64,000 nt of DNA, taken from IMG/VR virus record IMGVR_UViG_3300022848_000777, positions 110,751 to 174,750 of that record. One strand, 5' to 3'. Below are positions 27,810 to 36,111 of the stretch, in pieces (within the stretch, counting starts at the first letter, position 1; each line of letters opens with the position of its first letter). Below the pieces are notes generated by a model. That model was not told the origin of the DNA. It did no database searches and was given only the letters and a program-made list of their open reading frames with translations. This DNA comes from a virus. A program made the position numbers and the translations under genes.

Positions 27810-28069
27810 GGTGGGAGAATGTAAGTTTACCTAATAAGATACAATATCTTAAACAATTAATGAATAATTCTACAGTAGATGTAAGTAGAGATGTCGATGT
27901 CATAGATGCATTAATCACAGGTTCAACGACACCATTTTATATGGATGATGAACTTCAATTTAAAATGCAAGATTCACATATTACATACATGAAAAATTTA
28001 TGGAATGTAGTTGTAGGTTTACAAAAAAATCAATCAATAATTGATTTAATTAAAAGTGAAGTAAAATAA
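27806..28069 (+). CDS. Hypothetical protein, 87 aa
   Basis: A small acidic helical protein starting in an ATGA overlap with the DUF3293-like gene. No motif recognised; probably translated together with it. Confidence 0.56.
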   Translation: MRWENVSLPNKIQYLKQLMNNSTVDVSRDVDVIDALITGSTTPFYMDDELQFKMQDSHITYMKNLWNVVVGLQKNQSIIDLIKSEVK

Positions 28070-28096
28070 TATTTAACATTAATTTAACATCAAAAG

Positions 28097-28128
28097 TTTT
28101 GTTAAGTTAATTTTAATACTTATATTAG
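28097..28128 (+). promoter_or_regulatory. Promoter before tRNA-Gly-like RNA
   Basis: TTTTG at 28097-28101, a 19-base spacer, TATATTAG at 28121-28128, with upstream TTAACATTAATTTAACAT box. It precedes the tRNA-Gly-like gene by 38 bases. Confidence 0.6.
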
Positions 28129-28165
28129 CACGGTTGAAACGATAATGATTGTGGAAACTATAAAT

Positions 28166-28238
28166 GCGGGTGAGGGGTTAAGGGAATACCCGTTTAACTT
28201 CCAGTTAGAAGAAGGTGGGTCAGTTCCATCCACCCGCT
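28166..28238 (+). tRNA. tRNA-Gly(TCC)-like with divergent T-loop
   Basis: Perfect acceptor GCGGGTG/CACCCGC, D-stem GGG/CCC, anticodon stem-loop TTTAA-CTTCCAG-TTAGA, T-stem GGTGG/CCATC. The T-loop is GTCAGTT in place of TTCGAAT, which would disturb normal elongation-factor and D-loop contacts. It may be a special-purpose or decayed tRNA-Gly. Confidence 0.5.
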
Positions 28239-28271
28239 CAAAAAGATTTAACATTAATTTAACATATTAAA

Positions 28272-28303
28272 TTTGGATATCTTATTTAAGTTTCGTATAT
28301 TGT
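28272..28303 (+). promoter_or_regulatory. Phage promoter of the ornate RNA (copy 11)
   Basis: TTTGG at 28272-28276, a 19-base spacer, TATATTGT at 28296-28303, with upstream TTAACATTAATTTAACAT box. No protein gene follows for over 1.1 kb. Confidence 0.7.
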
Positions 28304-28309
28304 GGGTGT

Positions 28310-29440
28310 TAAATAAGTAAAGAAATCGTTCTTTGAAAGTATTGAAAGTATTAAACTAAATACATGATTAATCCTACTTCGGTAGTAGGCACCGATTTGG
28401 CATCGGGGTTGAAGATAATCTACGTATTACCACTGTCCAATGGGAGTTTAATAATATTGGGTAGTTTGATATCCAATTAAAGTATCATCGATGTGTAACA
28501 GCCAGGCTGACAATAAGTTGATAGTTTAATAAAGAATAGAAATCCGTAAGGATTTTGAAAGGTGATATATCACATCTCATCGCTAATTCGTTAGTTCATT
28601 TAAACAAGCAACATCTTACCTGATACTCAAATCAGGCCATCATTACCAAATGGTGGATATAGCAGTAAGTTGATGTAATCGGGCCCTTGAGAAAGGATAC
28701 GTTCAGAGCCATTCGGTGAGAACTAATAAGTGTAGTAACTTACCCCATTACAAACTAAATCAATGTAGTTAGAATAGGATAAGTTGTAGAGTGTGAGTTT
28801 GATTCCTTGCTAGGGATAAGGCGAACATTCAGTATGAAAGGTAAAAGGATTCGTATAGAATTCGTAGTAATCTTAAAATACCGCACAGTAGGATTTGCAA
28901 TCCGAAACGTATGAGGTGTGTTGTATTTTGTATCTCAAAAGGGTATGAAGCAACTGTTGAAGCACACCTTCGTGAATTTAAACTTTGTAAGTTAGCTCAG
29001 TTGGTAGAGCATTTGCCTCAGAAGCAGATTGTCGGTGGTTCAAATCCATCACTTACTATCATATAGATAGAAAAAAGCAAAGACTTCAACAGTTATGGAA
29101 AACAAATCACCTAATCCTACACTCTTAGGAGAATGTAGGTTCGTAGAAGCTCGCAAGGCAGAAATGAATTGATTGAATTCTGCACTTAATCACTTCGCGG
29201 TGATGAATGGCTCGCAAGGTCAGAGGAAAGATGAAAGTTGAGTAGTTCCATAATGATATGAGTATAGCCACTCATTAAAAAAGGCGGTGATGTTGTCATA
29301 CATTCGTGTTGAATGTGGATACGTTATTAACAATAGAGGTCGCACTTTATTGGCACGGTAACAAAAGTGATAACATAAGAGGTTTAATCTCAACCTACCA
29401 ATTAAATTCTCAATACATACGTTATTAACGTTCTGTTAAT
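28310..29440 (+). ncRNA. Large ornate structured RNA with embedded tRNA (GOLLD-like by architecture)
   Basis: A gene-free 1.1 kb behind its own promoter and full of helices: CCGAT/ATCGG, AAATCC/GGATTT (28540-28555), CCTGAT/ATCAGG, and a multi-branch closed by ACATC/GATGT with CTTAC/GTAAG (28609-28678). Others are AGGTGTG/CACACCT, CCTACA/TGTAGG, ATCAC/GTGAT and ATGAGT/ACTCAT. AACTGTTGAAG (28952-28962) pairs perfectly with CTTCAACAGTT (29084-29094), enclosing the tRNA at 28986-29058. GOLLD RNAs of phages are long, ornate, near tRNAs and may carry a tRNA, so the architecture fits. The covariance model cannot be run here. Confidence 0.6.
28986..29058 (+). tRNA. tRNA(CAG)-like gene inside the ornate RNA
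   Basis: Acceptor TGTAAGT/ACTTACT (outermost pair mismatched), anticodon stem-loop TTTGC-CTCAGAA-GCAGA, T-arm GGTGG-TTCAAAT-CCATC. The anticodon CAG would be Leu, but the variable loop is short (class I), unlike every other Leu tRNA here. It is bracketed by an 11-bp helix of the host RNA. Confidence 0.65.
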
Positions 29441-29488
29441 AATTCACAAATGGCTTGTTTATTCAAGTATTTTTTCATATATTACATC

Positions 29489-29758
29489 ATGTCGAACTTA
29501 AAAGATCATTGGAAACATAAGATAGGAAATAAACCTGTCCATCACTTTACCTCAGAACATTTTCCAGTAGAATTGATTATATTATCTGCTGGAATGATGT
29601 GTGATTCCCGTGGTGAATACGTAGAACATTATCATGTAATTGATTGTTCATCTGATTCTCCACCAAATATCACACCACCATCATTGGGATTATCAACCGA
29701 AAAAGAATTAGAATTCAGATTTAATATAAATTTTAAACAAATAACAAATAACAAATAA
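29489..29758 (+). CDS. Hypothetical protein, 89 aa
   Basis: The start is ATG 29489; an upstream in-frame ATG at 29450 would add a hydrophobic stretch that overlaps the likely promoter (TATATTAC near 29478). A His-rich, soluble protein (PVHHFTSEHFPVEL, EHYHVIDC). No family recognised. Confidence 0.56.
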   Translation: MSNLKDHWKHKIGNKPVHHFTSEHFPVELIILSAGMMCDSRGEYVEHYHVIDCSSDSPPNITPPSLGLSTEKELEFRFNINFKQITNNK

Positions 29759-29759
29759 T

Positions 29760-29957
29760 ATGAATTGGTATTCAGTAAAAGTAAAAGTAATTACCGATAA
29801 CGGTAAGACAACAAAAAAAGTAACAGAGCAATATTTAGTTAATGCGGTATCAGTATCAGATGGAGAAGTTAAGATACATGAGTTGTTCAAAAGTTCAGGG
29901 TTGGAATATGAAGTTTCCTCAGTGACTGCAACTAAAATTCTTGAGGTAATTAATTAA
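29760..29957 (+). CDS. DUF4494-like small protein, 65 aa
   Basis: NWYSVKVKVITDNGKTTKKVTEQYLVNAVSV follows the pattern W-x-V-K-V...G-K-x-x-K-V-T-E-x-Y-L-V-x-A of the DUF4494 family, which is widespread in Bacteroidota and their phages and has no known function. It begins 1 base after the previous stop. Confidence 0.66.
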   Translation: MNWYSVKVKVITDNGKTTKKVTEQYLVNAVSVSDGEVKIHELFKSSGLEYEVSSVTATKILEVIN

Positions 29958-29958
29958 T

Positions 29959-30255
29959 ATGAAAAGCCCAACATTTGATAAAATAAAGAAATTTGTTAAG
30001 TCGGAATATCCTACAGCTAAAACTGCTGCTGATAATAACGGCAAATACTTTGTATCTGATGATAACGGTAAACTAATGAAAGCATATTTCATACCCAATC
30101 AGACCAAAGTATTTGCCGCTTGGCATGCTGTGTATGATATTATTAAAATCGATCAGAACATACAACGAACTCACCCAAATAAAATGGATTTAGCATCCGA
30201 TGCGAAAAAAGCAATGAAAATAGAAAAAAGATTATTGAAAAGAAGATTTAGATAG
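29959..30255 (+). CDS. Basic hypothetical protein, 98 aa
   Basis: A basic soluble protein whose C-terminus (KKAMKIEKRLLKRRFR) is strongly positive, so nucleic-acid binding is possible. One base after the DUF4494-like gene. No motif recognised. Confidence 0.57.
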   Translation: MKSPTFDKIKKFVKSEYPTAKTAADNNGKYFVSDDNGKLMKAYFIPNQTKVFAAWHAVYDIIKIDQNIQRTHPNKMDLASDAKKAMKIEKRLLKRRFR

Positions 30256-30278
30256 TTTCACATATTTATAGATGAGGT

Positions 30279-30917
30279 ATGGAAGATGAAGAAACACAAA
30301 AAAATAAAGAAACTTATTTTAAATCAGCAGTGGATGAATTGCCCCGAAACTGGTACAGTGATCGGAGTTGGCAGGATGAATATGAGGTCGATATGGGGGA
30401 GATAGATAAAACGAACCCACTATTTCAATCCATATATAATACAGATGCAGACTTTAACTCAGTTATAGATGAAATAAAATCAAATAATAAAGATCATCTA
30501 ACAACTTTATCTCTACTGCCAGAACCAAAGTCTTTCGATTGGGATTTAGTAACCAAGAGTAACAGCATTATTACTTATGTAAATGAAGTTTGTGATACCA
30601 CCGTACATAATGTAGTTGAAGAACCATTATTAGATGATTACTTTAACATAACATCTAATGACATATTATCTAATATTCTTTTCAGTAGAGGGGATAATGG
30701 GTATATTATCACTGGTACATCAAATACATGGAAGTTATTAGAGAAATTATCCATTAGAATGCATTCAAAAGTATTTGATATGCCGATGAAAGTAGGGATG
30801 TCTGAAACGGAAATAGCATTTGTGGGCAATTTAATGCGATATTATATTGTTCATCATTATCAATTAAATAATGATGTGATGTTATACCTAAACGAGTTAT
30901 ATAAAAAATATAGATAG
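30279..30917 (+). CDS. Acidic hypothetical protein, 212 aa
   Basis: A largely acidic protein. The centre (FNITSNDILSNILFSRGDNGYIITGTSNTWKLLEKLS) has a mixed pattern like small structural or capsid-associated proteins of T4-like phages, but I cannot assign a family. Confidence 0.57.
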   Translation: MEDEETQKNKETYFKSAVDELPRNWYSDRSWQDEYEVDMGEIDKTNPLFQSIYNTDADFNSVIDEIKSNNKDHLTTLSLLPEPKSFDWDLVTKSNSIITYVNEVCDTTVHNVVEEPLLDDYFNITSNDILSNILFSRGDNGYIITGTSNTWKLLEKLSIRMHSKVFDMPMKVGMSETEIAFVGNLMRYYIVHHYQLNNDVMLYLNELYKKYR

Positions 30918-30924
30918 GAGAGAT

Positions 30925-31299
30925 ATGAATGATGTAAGTGATTGGTGGGATGATGATGAAATCGATATATTTTCGACATTATCTAATGAAGATAAAATAT
31001 CGTATATGTATGATTTATATTGTGATCCTGATGGTAATAAAATCATGTATGATGATAAGTTTGATGATGAAGTTGATGATGATAGTGAATTTTTAGATAG
31101 TGAAGAATCAATCGGTGTTACTGAAAATAAAAATGAAATAGTAATATTTGGCACTAATAAAAGTTCAATCGATGTTGTCGCGAGTAGAATATTTATGAAT
31201 GGTATTATATTAAAATTACAATCCATTGATACCGCTAACTCTAAATGTAAAGTAACCTATAAAATAATTGGTGTAGTAAATTCAATATCTGTAAACTAA
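30925..31299 (+). CDS. Very acidic hypothetical protein, 124 aa
   Basis: Asp-rich N-terminal two thirds (WWDDDEIDIFSTL, DDKFDDEVDDDSEF), followed by a small beta segment. Such acidic proteins sometimes mimic nucleic acid; no evidence beyond composition. It starts 7 bases after the previous gene. Confidence 0.56.
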   Translation: MNDVSDWWDDDEIDIFSTLSNEDKISYMYDLYCDPDGNKIMYDDKFDDEVDDDSEFLDSEESIGVTENKNEIVIFGTNKSSIDVVASRIFMNGIILKLQSIDTANSKCKVTYKIIGVVNSISVN

Positions 31300-31300
31300 T

Positions 31301-31534
31301 ATGAATAATATAAATCAAATGATAAGTATAAACGACAACTTATATAGTATCATCAGACGAATTAAAATTAATAATAAACCAATACTTGCATACTGGAAGG
31401 TTGCAAATAAATGCGATAGTGTGTTTAAGAAGGATGGGTATTATTATTTATGTAGGAAAATTGAAGAGATTGAGTTTAAAGAAATATCTTATGTAAATAA
31501 GTATCTACCTGTTGTAATAAAACAGGGGGAATAA
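31301..31534 (+). CDS. Small basic hypothetical protein, 77 aa
   Basis: A basic protein with a DGYYYLCRKIEEIEFKEISY stretch, 1 base after the previous stop. No family recognised. Last + strand gene before the lone minus-strand gene. Confidence 0.56.
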   Translation: MNNINQMISINDNLYSIIRRIKINNKPILAYWKVANKCDSVFKKDGYYYLCRKIEEIEFKEISYVNKYLPVVIKQGE

Positions 31535-31549
31535 TCCCACTGTTATTCG

Positions 31550-32056
31550 TTAAAAGCTAGCTTTATGTAATACATTAACTAACTTTCGTTTTTCATCATC
31601 CCATACAAGTTTAGTATCCCTATATGTGAACTTATAAACGATACGCCTAGTTACACTTTCTTCTGGTTTCGAAATTTCTAATATAAAGCATTCTTTTTGA
31701 GTGCATATTAAAAACCGTTCATTGTTTAGATTAATTTCAATCTTACAATAACCATGTCTATGAATATTACCAGTCCACCAAAATTCACCAAATAACTCAC
31801 ATTCCATTTCAGGGGGCAATGGTAAATAATGCGATCCATCTGATTCAATAAGTGCAAAAAGAACTACAGTCTGTGGGAATATAATATCCACTTTAAGACC
31901 ACTTTTTTGATCGTAGGTATCTAATCCCGTTTTAAATACCTGATGATCACCTATTCGACCACGTCGTTCTTTATAGGGATCAATCACTTTATTTTGAGCA
32001 TTTACGTTAAATCCCATCAAAACTAATATTACTAAACTCATTATTATTCTTAGCAT
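31550..32056 (-). CDS. Secreted protein on the minus strand, 168 aa
   Basis: The only convincing minus-strand gene in the window. The start is set at 32056, which puts a clear signal peptide at the N-terminus (MLRIIMSLVILVLMGFNVNA). The mature protein is about 147 residues, beta-rich with three or four Cys and no known motif. A minus-strand, secreted gene in an otherwise one-way genome looks like a separately regulated later acquisition, for example a superinfection-exclusion or lysis factor. Confidence 0.7.
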   Translation of the reverse strand: MLRIIMSLVILVLMGFNVNAQNKVIDPYKERRGRIGDHQVFKTGLDTYDQKSGLKVDIIFPQTVVLFALIESDGSHYLPLPPEMECELFGEFWWTGNIHRHGYCKIEINLNNERFLICTQKECFILEISKPEESVTRRIVYKFTYRDTKLVWDDEKRKLVNVLHKASF

Positions 32057-32158
32057 ATATCCCCCTGCCCACATAGATGGTAACTTGTTCTGCTCACTAT
32101 ATATATATTCAATAATCTAAGTTACCGAATAAACTTAACATAAATTTAATGTAGAAAG

Positions 32159-32190
32159 TTTGGTGTCTCCAAATTAAATGATTACTTTTG
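32159..32190 (+). promoter_or_regulatory. Consensus Bacteroidota promoter
   Basis: TTTG at 32159-32162, 20 bases, then TACTTTTG at 32183-32190 (TAnnTTTG). It drives the genes from 32206 after the minus-strand gene. Confidence 0.65.
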
Positions 32191-32205
32191 ATTAAAATAA
32201 AAAAT

Positions 32206-32520
32206 ATGGGATTTACTATAAACGAGAAGTTTGAAACTGAACTTCATTACCAAGATGTGGCATTAATTTCGGTTGCATTTTCTGAGAAAATTGAGAGACA
32301 CGAACATACAATGAATCAAGATCAACTAAAACGGATGAATCGATTAGTTGATAGATTGGGGGTTGAAATGTATGATCATCCAGATAATGATATTGATATA
32401 TCATCTGAGTTTGAAAGGAAGTTGTTTAAATTAATAAACAAATATACCTCAGCGGGCCTTAAAAAACCTGAATTAGTTAAAAAAATGGAATGGGTAACTG
32501 ATAGTTGTAAAACGAGTTAA
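32206..32520 (+). CDS. Hypothetical protein, 104 aa
   Basis: The start is ATG 32206, because an upstream TTG lies in the -7 box. The protein is helical (EKIERHEHTMNQDQLKRMNRLVDRLG) and soluble. No family recognised. Confidence 0.57.
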   Translation: MGFTINEKFETELHYQDVALISVAFSEKIERHEHTMNQDQLKRMNRLVDRLGVEMYDHPDNDIDISSEFERKLFKLINKYTSAGLKKPELVKKMEWVTDSCKTS

Positions 32521-32533
32521 ATGAAAAATAAAT

Positions 32534-32761
32534 ATGAATGAGTTGAATGAGTTCAGTAAATCTACGATCAGTGATATGGATGAGTTGATTGGGTGTAAAT
32601 TCAAAAGAAACGTATATGGAGTTTCCAAATGGACTGATGTTATCAAATATGTATCTATTGTTAGAGAATGCAGTTTCAAGGTGCCTGGTTGGAAACCTGT
32701 GATTATGGTTAGGGGTAATCTTCATTCATACCCAATTGATGAAATTTTAATATTTGATTAA
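32534..32761 (+). CDS. Hypothetical protein, 75 aa
   Basis: A short soluble protein with CKFKRNVYGVSKWTDVIKYVS and a GWKPVIMVRG segment, possibly a small beta-barrel. It ends 5 bases before a terminator. Confidence 0.56.
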   Translation: MNELNEFSKSTISDMDELIGCKFKRNVYGVSKWTDVIKYVSIVRECSFKVPGWKPVIMVRGNLHSYPIDEILIFD

Positions 32762-32765
32762 TTTA

Positions 32766-32789
32766 AACACCCAGTTTGGGTGTTTTTTT
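32766..32789 (+). terminator. Intrinsic terminator
   Basis: AACACCC (32766-32772) and GGGTGTT (32778-32784) form a 7-bp stem around AGTTT, with seven Ts. From 32790 to 33021 there is no gene or other clear signal. Confidence 0.85.
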
Positions 32790-33021
32790 ATATCTACTAA
32801 TTAGATATAGTATTCCCGAAACCTCTTATGATGATACTTATTTTTTTCTTATCCCTTAATTAATAGGATTTTAATTATTGTCAATCTGATATTAAAGAAT
32901 AACTTATTAGTTTGTACTTATATATACATGGTTAATCTAAAGATCAAACATGAATAAGTAAAAAAGAATTGAATCAAGCTCATAAGTATTTATTATAACT
33001 ACAATTTAAAAAGTTAATTAC

Positions 33022-33936
33022 ATGGTGTTTTGGAAAACTATTTTTAAAAAAAGTACACTTTTTATAATTCTGATGGTATTATCTACATTTGGATTATCAT
33101 TCACAGCTGCATATTATTCTGTTTACGGTCTTAGTTCATTGTTCGCTGGATCTCAGATTGAAGTTATTATTATGGCATCAACCTTAGAATTCTCAAAGTT
33201 GGTAATTGCAAGTTACCTACATAATCATTGGAAACGGATAGGGGTATTTTTAAAGACTTATTTGACATTAGGGGTTGTTATATTAATGTTAATAACATCA
33301 GCTGGAGTTTATGGATTTTTGACATCAGCTTATCAGTCGACTGCATTTGAAATGGATATATTCAATAATAAGGTTGAGTTGTTAGAAACTAAGAAAGATC
33401 GGTTCATCACTGAATCAAACAGATATACAATTGATCGGAACAATATATCCAATTCGATAAATGAGTTGACAAAAGGACTGTCTAACAACGTTATTCAATA
33501 TAAAGATGATGACACTGGTAAAATAATAACAACTACATCAAGTGCAACCCGCTCGGTGTTGAATACACAACTTAATGTTTCTCAAATAAATTACGATAAG
33601 TTATCAGATAAGATCAATACATTAAATGATTCTATTACAAAATATGAGCTACGGATTATGTCTGTAAAATCAGAAAGTACTATCTCATCTGAGTTAGGAC
33701 CATTATTATACTTAACAGAACTAACAGGAAAACCTATGAATGAGGTTGTGAATTGGTTTACATTATTAATTGTAATTGTATTTGACCCATTAGCAATTGC
33801 TATGGTTATAGCACTAAACAAATATGTATCCTATGTTAGTAATAATGAGGATAATACTAAGGTCGATATTGTTCCACAGAAAACGAAACTTATCAATTCT
33901 GATAAAACTTCAATAAGAAAAAGAAAAAGAAAGTAG
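33022..33936 (+). CDS. Membrane protein with large coiled-coil loop, 304 aa
   Basis: Three N-terminal membrane segments (about residues 12-34, 44-62 and 78-101), then a charged coiled-coil region (about 110-220), then one C-terminal segment (about 245-270) and a basic tail (RKRKRK). No enzyme motif. Similar membrane proteins occur near the tail module of some T4-like phages without a known role. Confidence 0.62.
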   Translation: MVFWKTIFKKSTLFIILMVLSTFGLSFTAAYYSVYGLSSLFAGSQIEVIIMASTLEFSKLVIASYLHNHWKRIGVFLKTYLTLGVVILMLITSAGVYGFLTSAYQSTAFEMDIFNNKVELLETKKDRFITESNRYTIDRNNISNSINELTKGLSNNVIQYKDDDTGKIITTTSSATRSVLNTQLNVSQINYDKLSDKINTLNDSITKYELRIMSVKSESTISSELGPLLYLTELTGKPMNEVVNWFTLLIVIVFDPLAIAMVIALNKYVSYVSNNEDNTKVDIVPQKTKLINSDKTSIRKRKRK

Positions 33937-33943
33937 CTTATAA

Positions 33944-33975
33944 TTTGTTTAATCGTAAAATATTTCGTATATTGC
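33944..33975 (+). promoter_or_regulatory. Promoter of the GroES gene
   Basis: TTTG at 33944-33947, 20 bases, then TATATTGC at 33968-33975. The start codon of the co-chaperonin gene is 22 bases further on. Confidence 0.62.
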
Positions 33976-33997
33976 ATAAAATAATAATAAAAAAACT

Positions 33998-34312
33998 ATG
34001 GAATACAGATACGAAAAACCATTAGGTGATAGGGTTGTTGTCGATATAATCAAAAACAAAGAAGAGAAAACAGCAGGTGGATTATTAAAACCAGCGGGCC
34101 TTGATGATACTATGATGGGTATTGTTTTAATAACAGGAGATGGATTATTTACTCAAACTGGTGATAGAATACAAATGACTGTAAAAGCGGGTGATACGGT
34201 ACTGCTACAAGGTACAGGCGTTAAGCATAAAAACGGTGATAAATCATATCAGATATACCGTGAAGGTGATATTTTATCAATAGTAACCCCAATATATAAT
34301 ATAGAAATATGA
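33998..34312 (+). CDS. groES: GroES-type co-chaperonin
   Basis: A 104-aa protein with PLGDRVVVDI at the start, TAGGLLKPA in the mobile-loop region, GIVLITGDG, VKAGDTVLLQG and an EGDILSIV end, the full GroES pattern. T4 gp31 has the same role: it replaces the host GroES on GroEL for folding the large capsid protein. This version is much closer to bacterial GroES than to gp31, so host capture is likely. The next gene overlaps its stop by 4 bases. Confidence 0.9.
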   Translation: MEYRYEKPLGDRVVVDIIKNKEEKTAGGLLKPAGLDDTMMGIVLITGDGLFTQTGDRIQMTVKAGDTVLLQGTGVKHKNGDKSYQIYREGDILSIVTPIYNIEI

Positions 34313-35070
34313 TTCATATCTTAGATGAAAATGAAATTACAAGTAATTATAAACTTTTAAGAGAGATTATATCCAATACTTTTAAAGGTGATCGGTTAAT
34401 TGCTTTGAATAATATGTATGATGTACTGGAAGAGAGAATCTTACTAACACCTGCATCTTCAACTGATTTTTTTCATAATGCCTTCGCTGGTGGTTATATA
34501 GATCATGTATTACGTGTTACACGTAATGCAGTAAACGTAATGAAACTTTATGAAGATTCCGAAATGGAGATTGGTGATTTTGATACTGAAACATTAATCT
34601 TTACAGCACTTCACCATGATTTAGGTAAGATTGGTAATGAAACTGAAAATTGGTACATACCTAATGATTCCCAATGGCATGTTGAGAATCAAGGTAAAAT
34701 ATATACCACAAATCCTAGTATGCATTACATGAATTTAAATGATCGTACTTTTTGGATGTTGAATCATTTTGGTATTAAGATTTCAGAGGTAGAGTATCTT
34801 GGGATCAAACTAACAGATGGGTTGTATGATGAATCTAATAAGCAATACTTTATATCATATAATAAAAACAATTATTTAAAGACATCATTACCGTTTATAA
34901 TGCATCAGGCTGACATTATGGCGGCAAGATATGAAAATGACCGATGGAGACGTGGGAGTGGGGTAGCATTACCTAAATCAACAGGTGGTCGTCCATCTAA
35001 AAAAGAAAAGCTAAGTTCGATCAAAATGGAATCGAAATTAGATTTTGATAGTATATTTAAAACGGATTAA
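34309..35070 (+). CDS. HD-domain metal-dependent phosphohydrolase
   Basis: A 253-aa protein with GGYIDHV (His66), ALHHDLGKIG (His103-Asp104) and HQADIMAARYE near residue 196, the H...HD...D metal site of the HD superfamily. These enzymes hydrolyse phosphate esters such as nucleotides; specific substrate is unknown. The C-terminal 50 residues are basic. The start overlaps the GroES stop. Confidence 0.82.
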   Translation: MIHILDENEITSNYKLLREIISNTFKGDRLIALNNMYDVLEERILLTPASSTDFFHNAFAGGYIDHVLRVTRNAVNVMKLYEDSEMEIGDFDTETLIFTALHHDLGKIGNETENWYIPNDSQWHVENQGKIYTTNPSMHYMNLNDRTFWMLNHFGIKISEVEYLGIKLTDGLYDESNKQYFISYNKNNYLKTSLPFIMHQADIMAARYENDRWRRGSGVALPKSTGGRPSKKEKLSSIKMESKLDFDSIFKTD

Positions 35071-35079
35071 AAATATAAT

Positions 35080-35382
35080 ATGGTAGCAACGATAGTAATT
35101 TTAGGAATTGTATTAAGTGTGTGTGTTTTTATAATATACAATCTTTTCAAAAAATTAGAAAAATTAGAAGATGAAAATGAAACAAATTATGGATTTTTTA
35201 TAGCAAGTTTTAATTCAATGAAATCAGCATATATGAAAATGAAGGATATTGATACATTGGGTTCATTTGAATCTGATGATGAATCTGGATCGATATTCGC
35301 TGAAATTAAATCCGCAATGAATTCACTTAATGATGAATTTAATTTAGATAATAATGTAGAAGAAACTGAGGGGAGAAATTAG
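35080..35382 (+). CDS. Single-pass membrane protein, 100 aa
   Basis: An N-terminal membrane segment (residues 1-21), then a charged helical region and an acidic C-terminus. No family recognised. Genes in this stretch are spaced by 3-10 bases, so it is part of one operon from GroES on. Confidence 0.58.
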   Translation: MVATIVILGIVLSVCVFIIYNLFKKLEKLEDENETNYGFFIASFNSMKSAYMKMKDIDTLGSFESDDESGSIFAEIKSAMNSLNDEFNLDNNVEETEGRN

Positions 35383-35385
35383 AGA

Positions 35386-36111
35386 ATGGGGGAAGTTAAG
35401 AAAATAAAGAAAAGAAGAAGAAAAAAATCAAAACGGTATTTTACACATATAACACAAGTAGCAATATGTGCATACAATGGAACTGATGATCAACGGCTTA
35501 GAAATAAGATTTATAAACGATTTATACAATATCCATTTGATAAGTTAGCAGAAAATGCGATAAACACATTTAAAACAAAATATTTTAATGATTCATTCGA
35601 TGATGTAAAAGCTAATGTGGTGGCATTCCTTAATGAAAAGATACATATGTATATTCCTGAAAACGGTAAAGCATTTTCATACTTTACAGTTATATCTAGG
35701 CATTATCTATGGAATGAGAATAACAAAAATTATGATATTCTTAAGTCACGTGATACGTTAGAGGCTGTTGATTTATCTAGAGATATTGTAAATGAAGTTT
35801 ATTCAGAAAGTAGTAGAGAATATAAATCAGAATTTATTGATTTATTTTCAGAATACATTGATGTTAATTTGAATACGTTATTTTCTAAACAACGTGATAG
35901 ATCGATTGCTGATAGTGTAAATGAGTTATTTAAACGTAGGCATAATTTATATTCTTATAACAAAAAAGCACTGTATATACTTATTAGAGAACGAACTAAT
36001 GTCAATACTCAATACATAACTCGCGTTGTTAACATATTAAAAACCTTATATCTAAAGTTATACACTGAGTACAATGCAAATGGACATATAAAAATAAAAA
36101 TAGATGGATAA
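35386..36111 (+). CDS. Possible late sigma factor (gp55-like)
   Basis: A 241-aa basic protein beginning with a Lys/Arg patch (KKIKKRRRKKSKR). Residues 80-110 read FLNEKIHMYIP...KAFSYFTVISRHYLW, which resembles the A-x-S/A-YFT motif of sigma region 2 in phage late sigma factors such as T4 gp55. No region 4-like DNA-binding domain is clear, as in gp55. Its place just before the baseplate genes fits a late-gene regulator. Moderate confidence. Confidence 0.55.
   Translation: MGEVKKIKKRRRKKSKRYFTHITQVAICAYNGTDDQRLRNKIYKRFIQYPFDKLAENAINTFKTKYFNDSFDDVKANVVAFLNEKIHMYIPENGKAFSYFTVISRHYLWNENNKNYDILKSRDTLEAVDLSRDIVNEVYSESSREYKSEFIDLFSEYIDVNLNTLFSKQRDRSIADSVNELFKRRHNLYSYNKKALYILIRERTNVNTQYITRVVNILKTLYLKLYTEYNANGHIKIKIDG

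Noticed and set aside
33022-33936. Holin
   Set aside because: The size, long coiled-coil loop and four segments do not match any holin pattern I know; left as membrane protein of unknown role.
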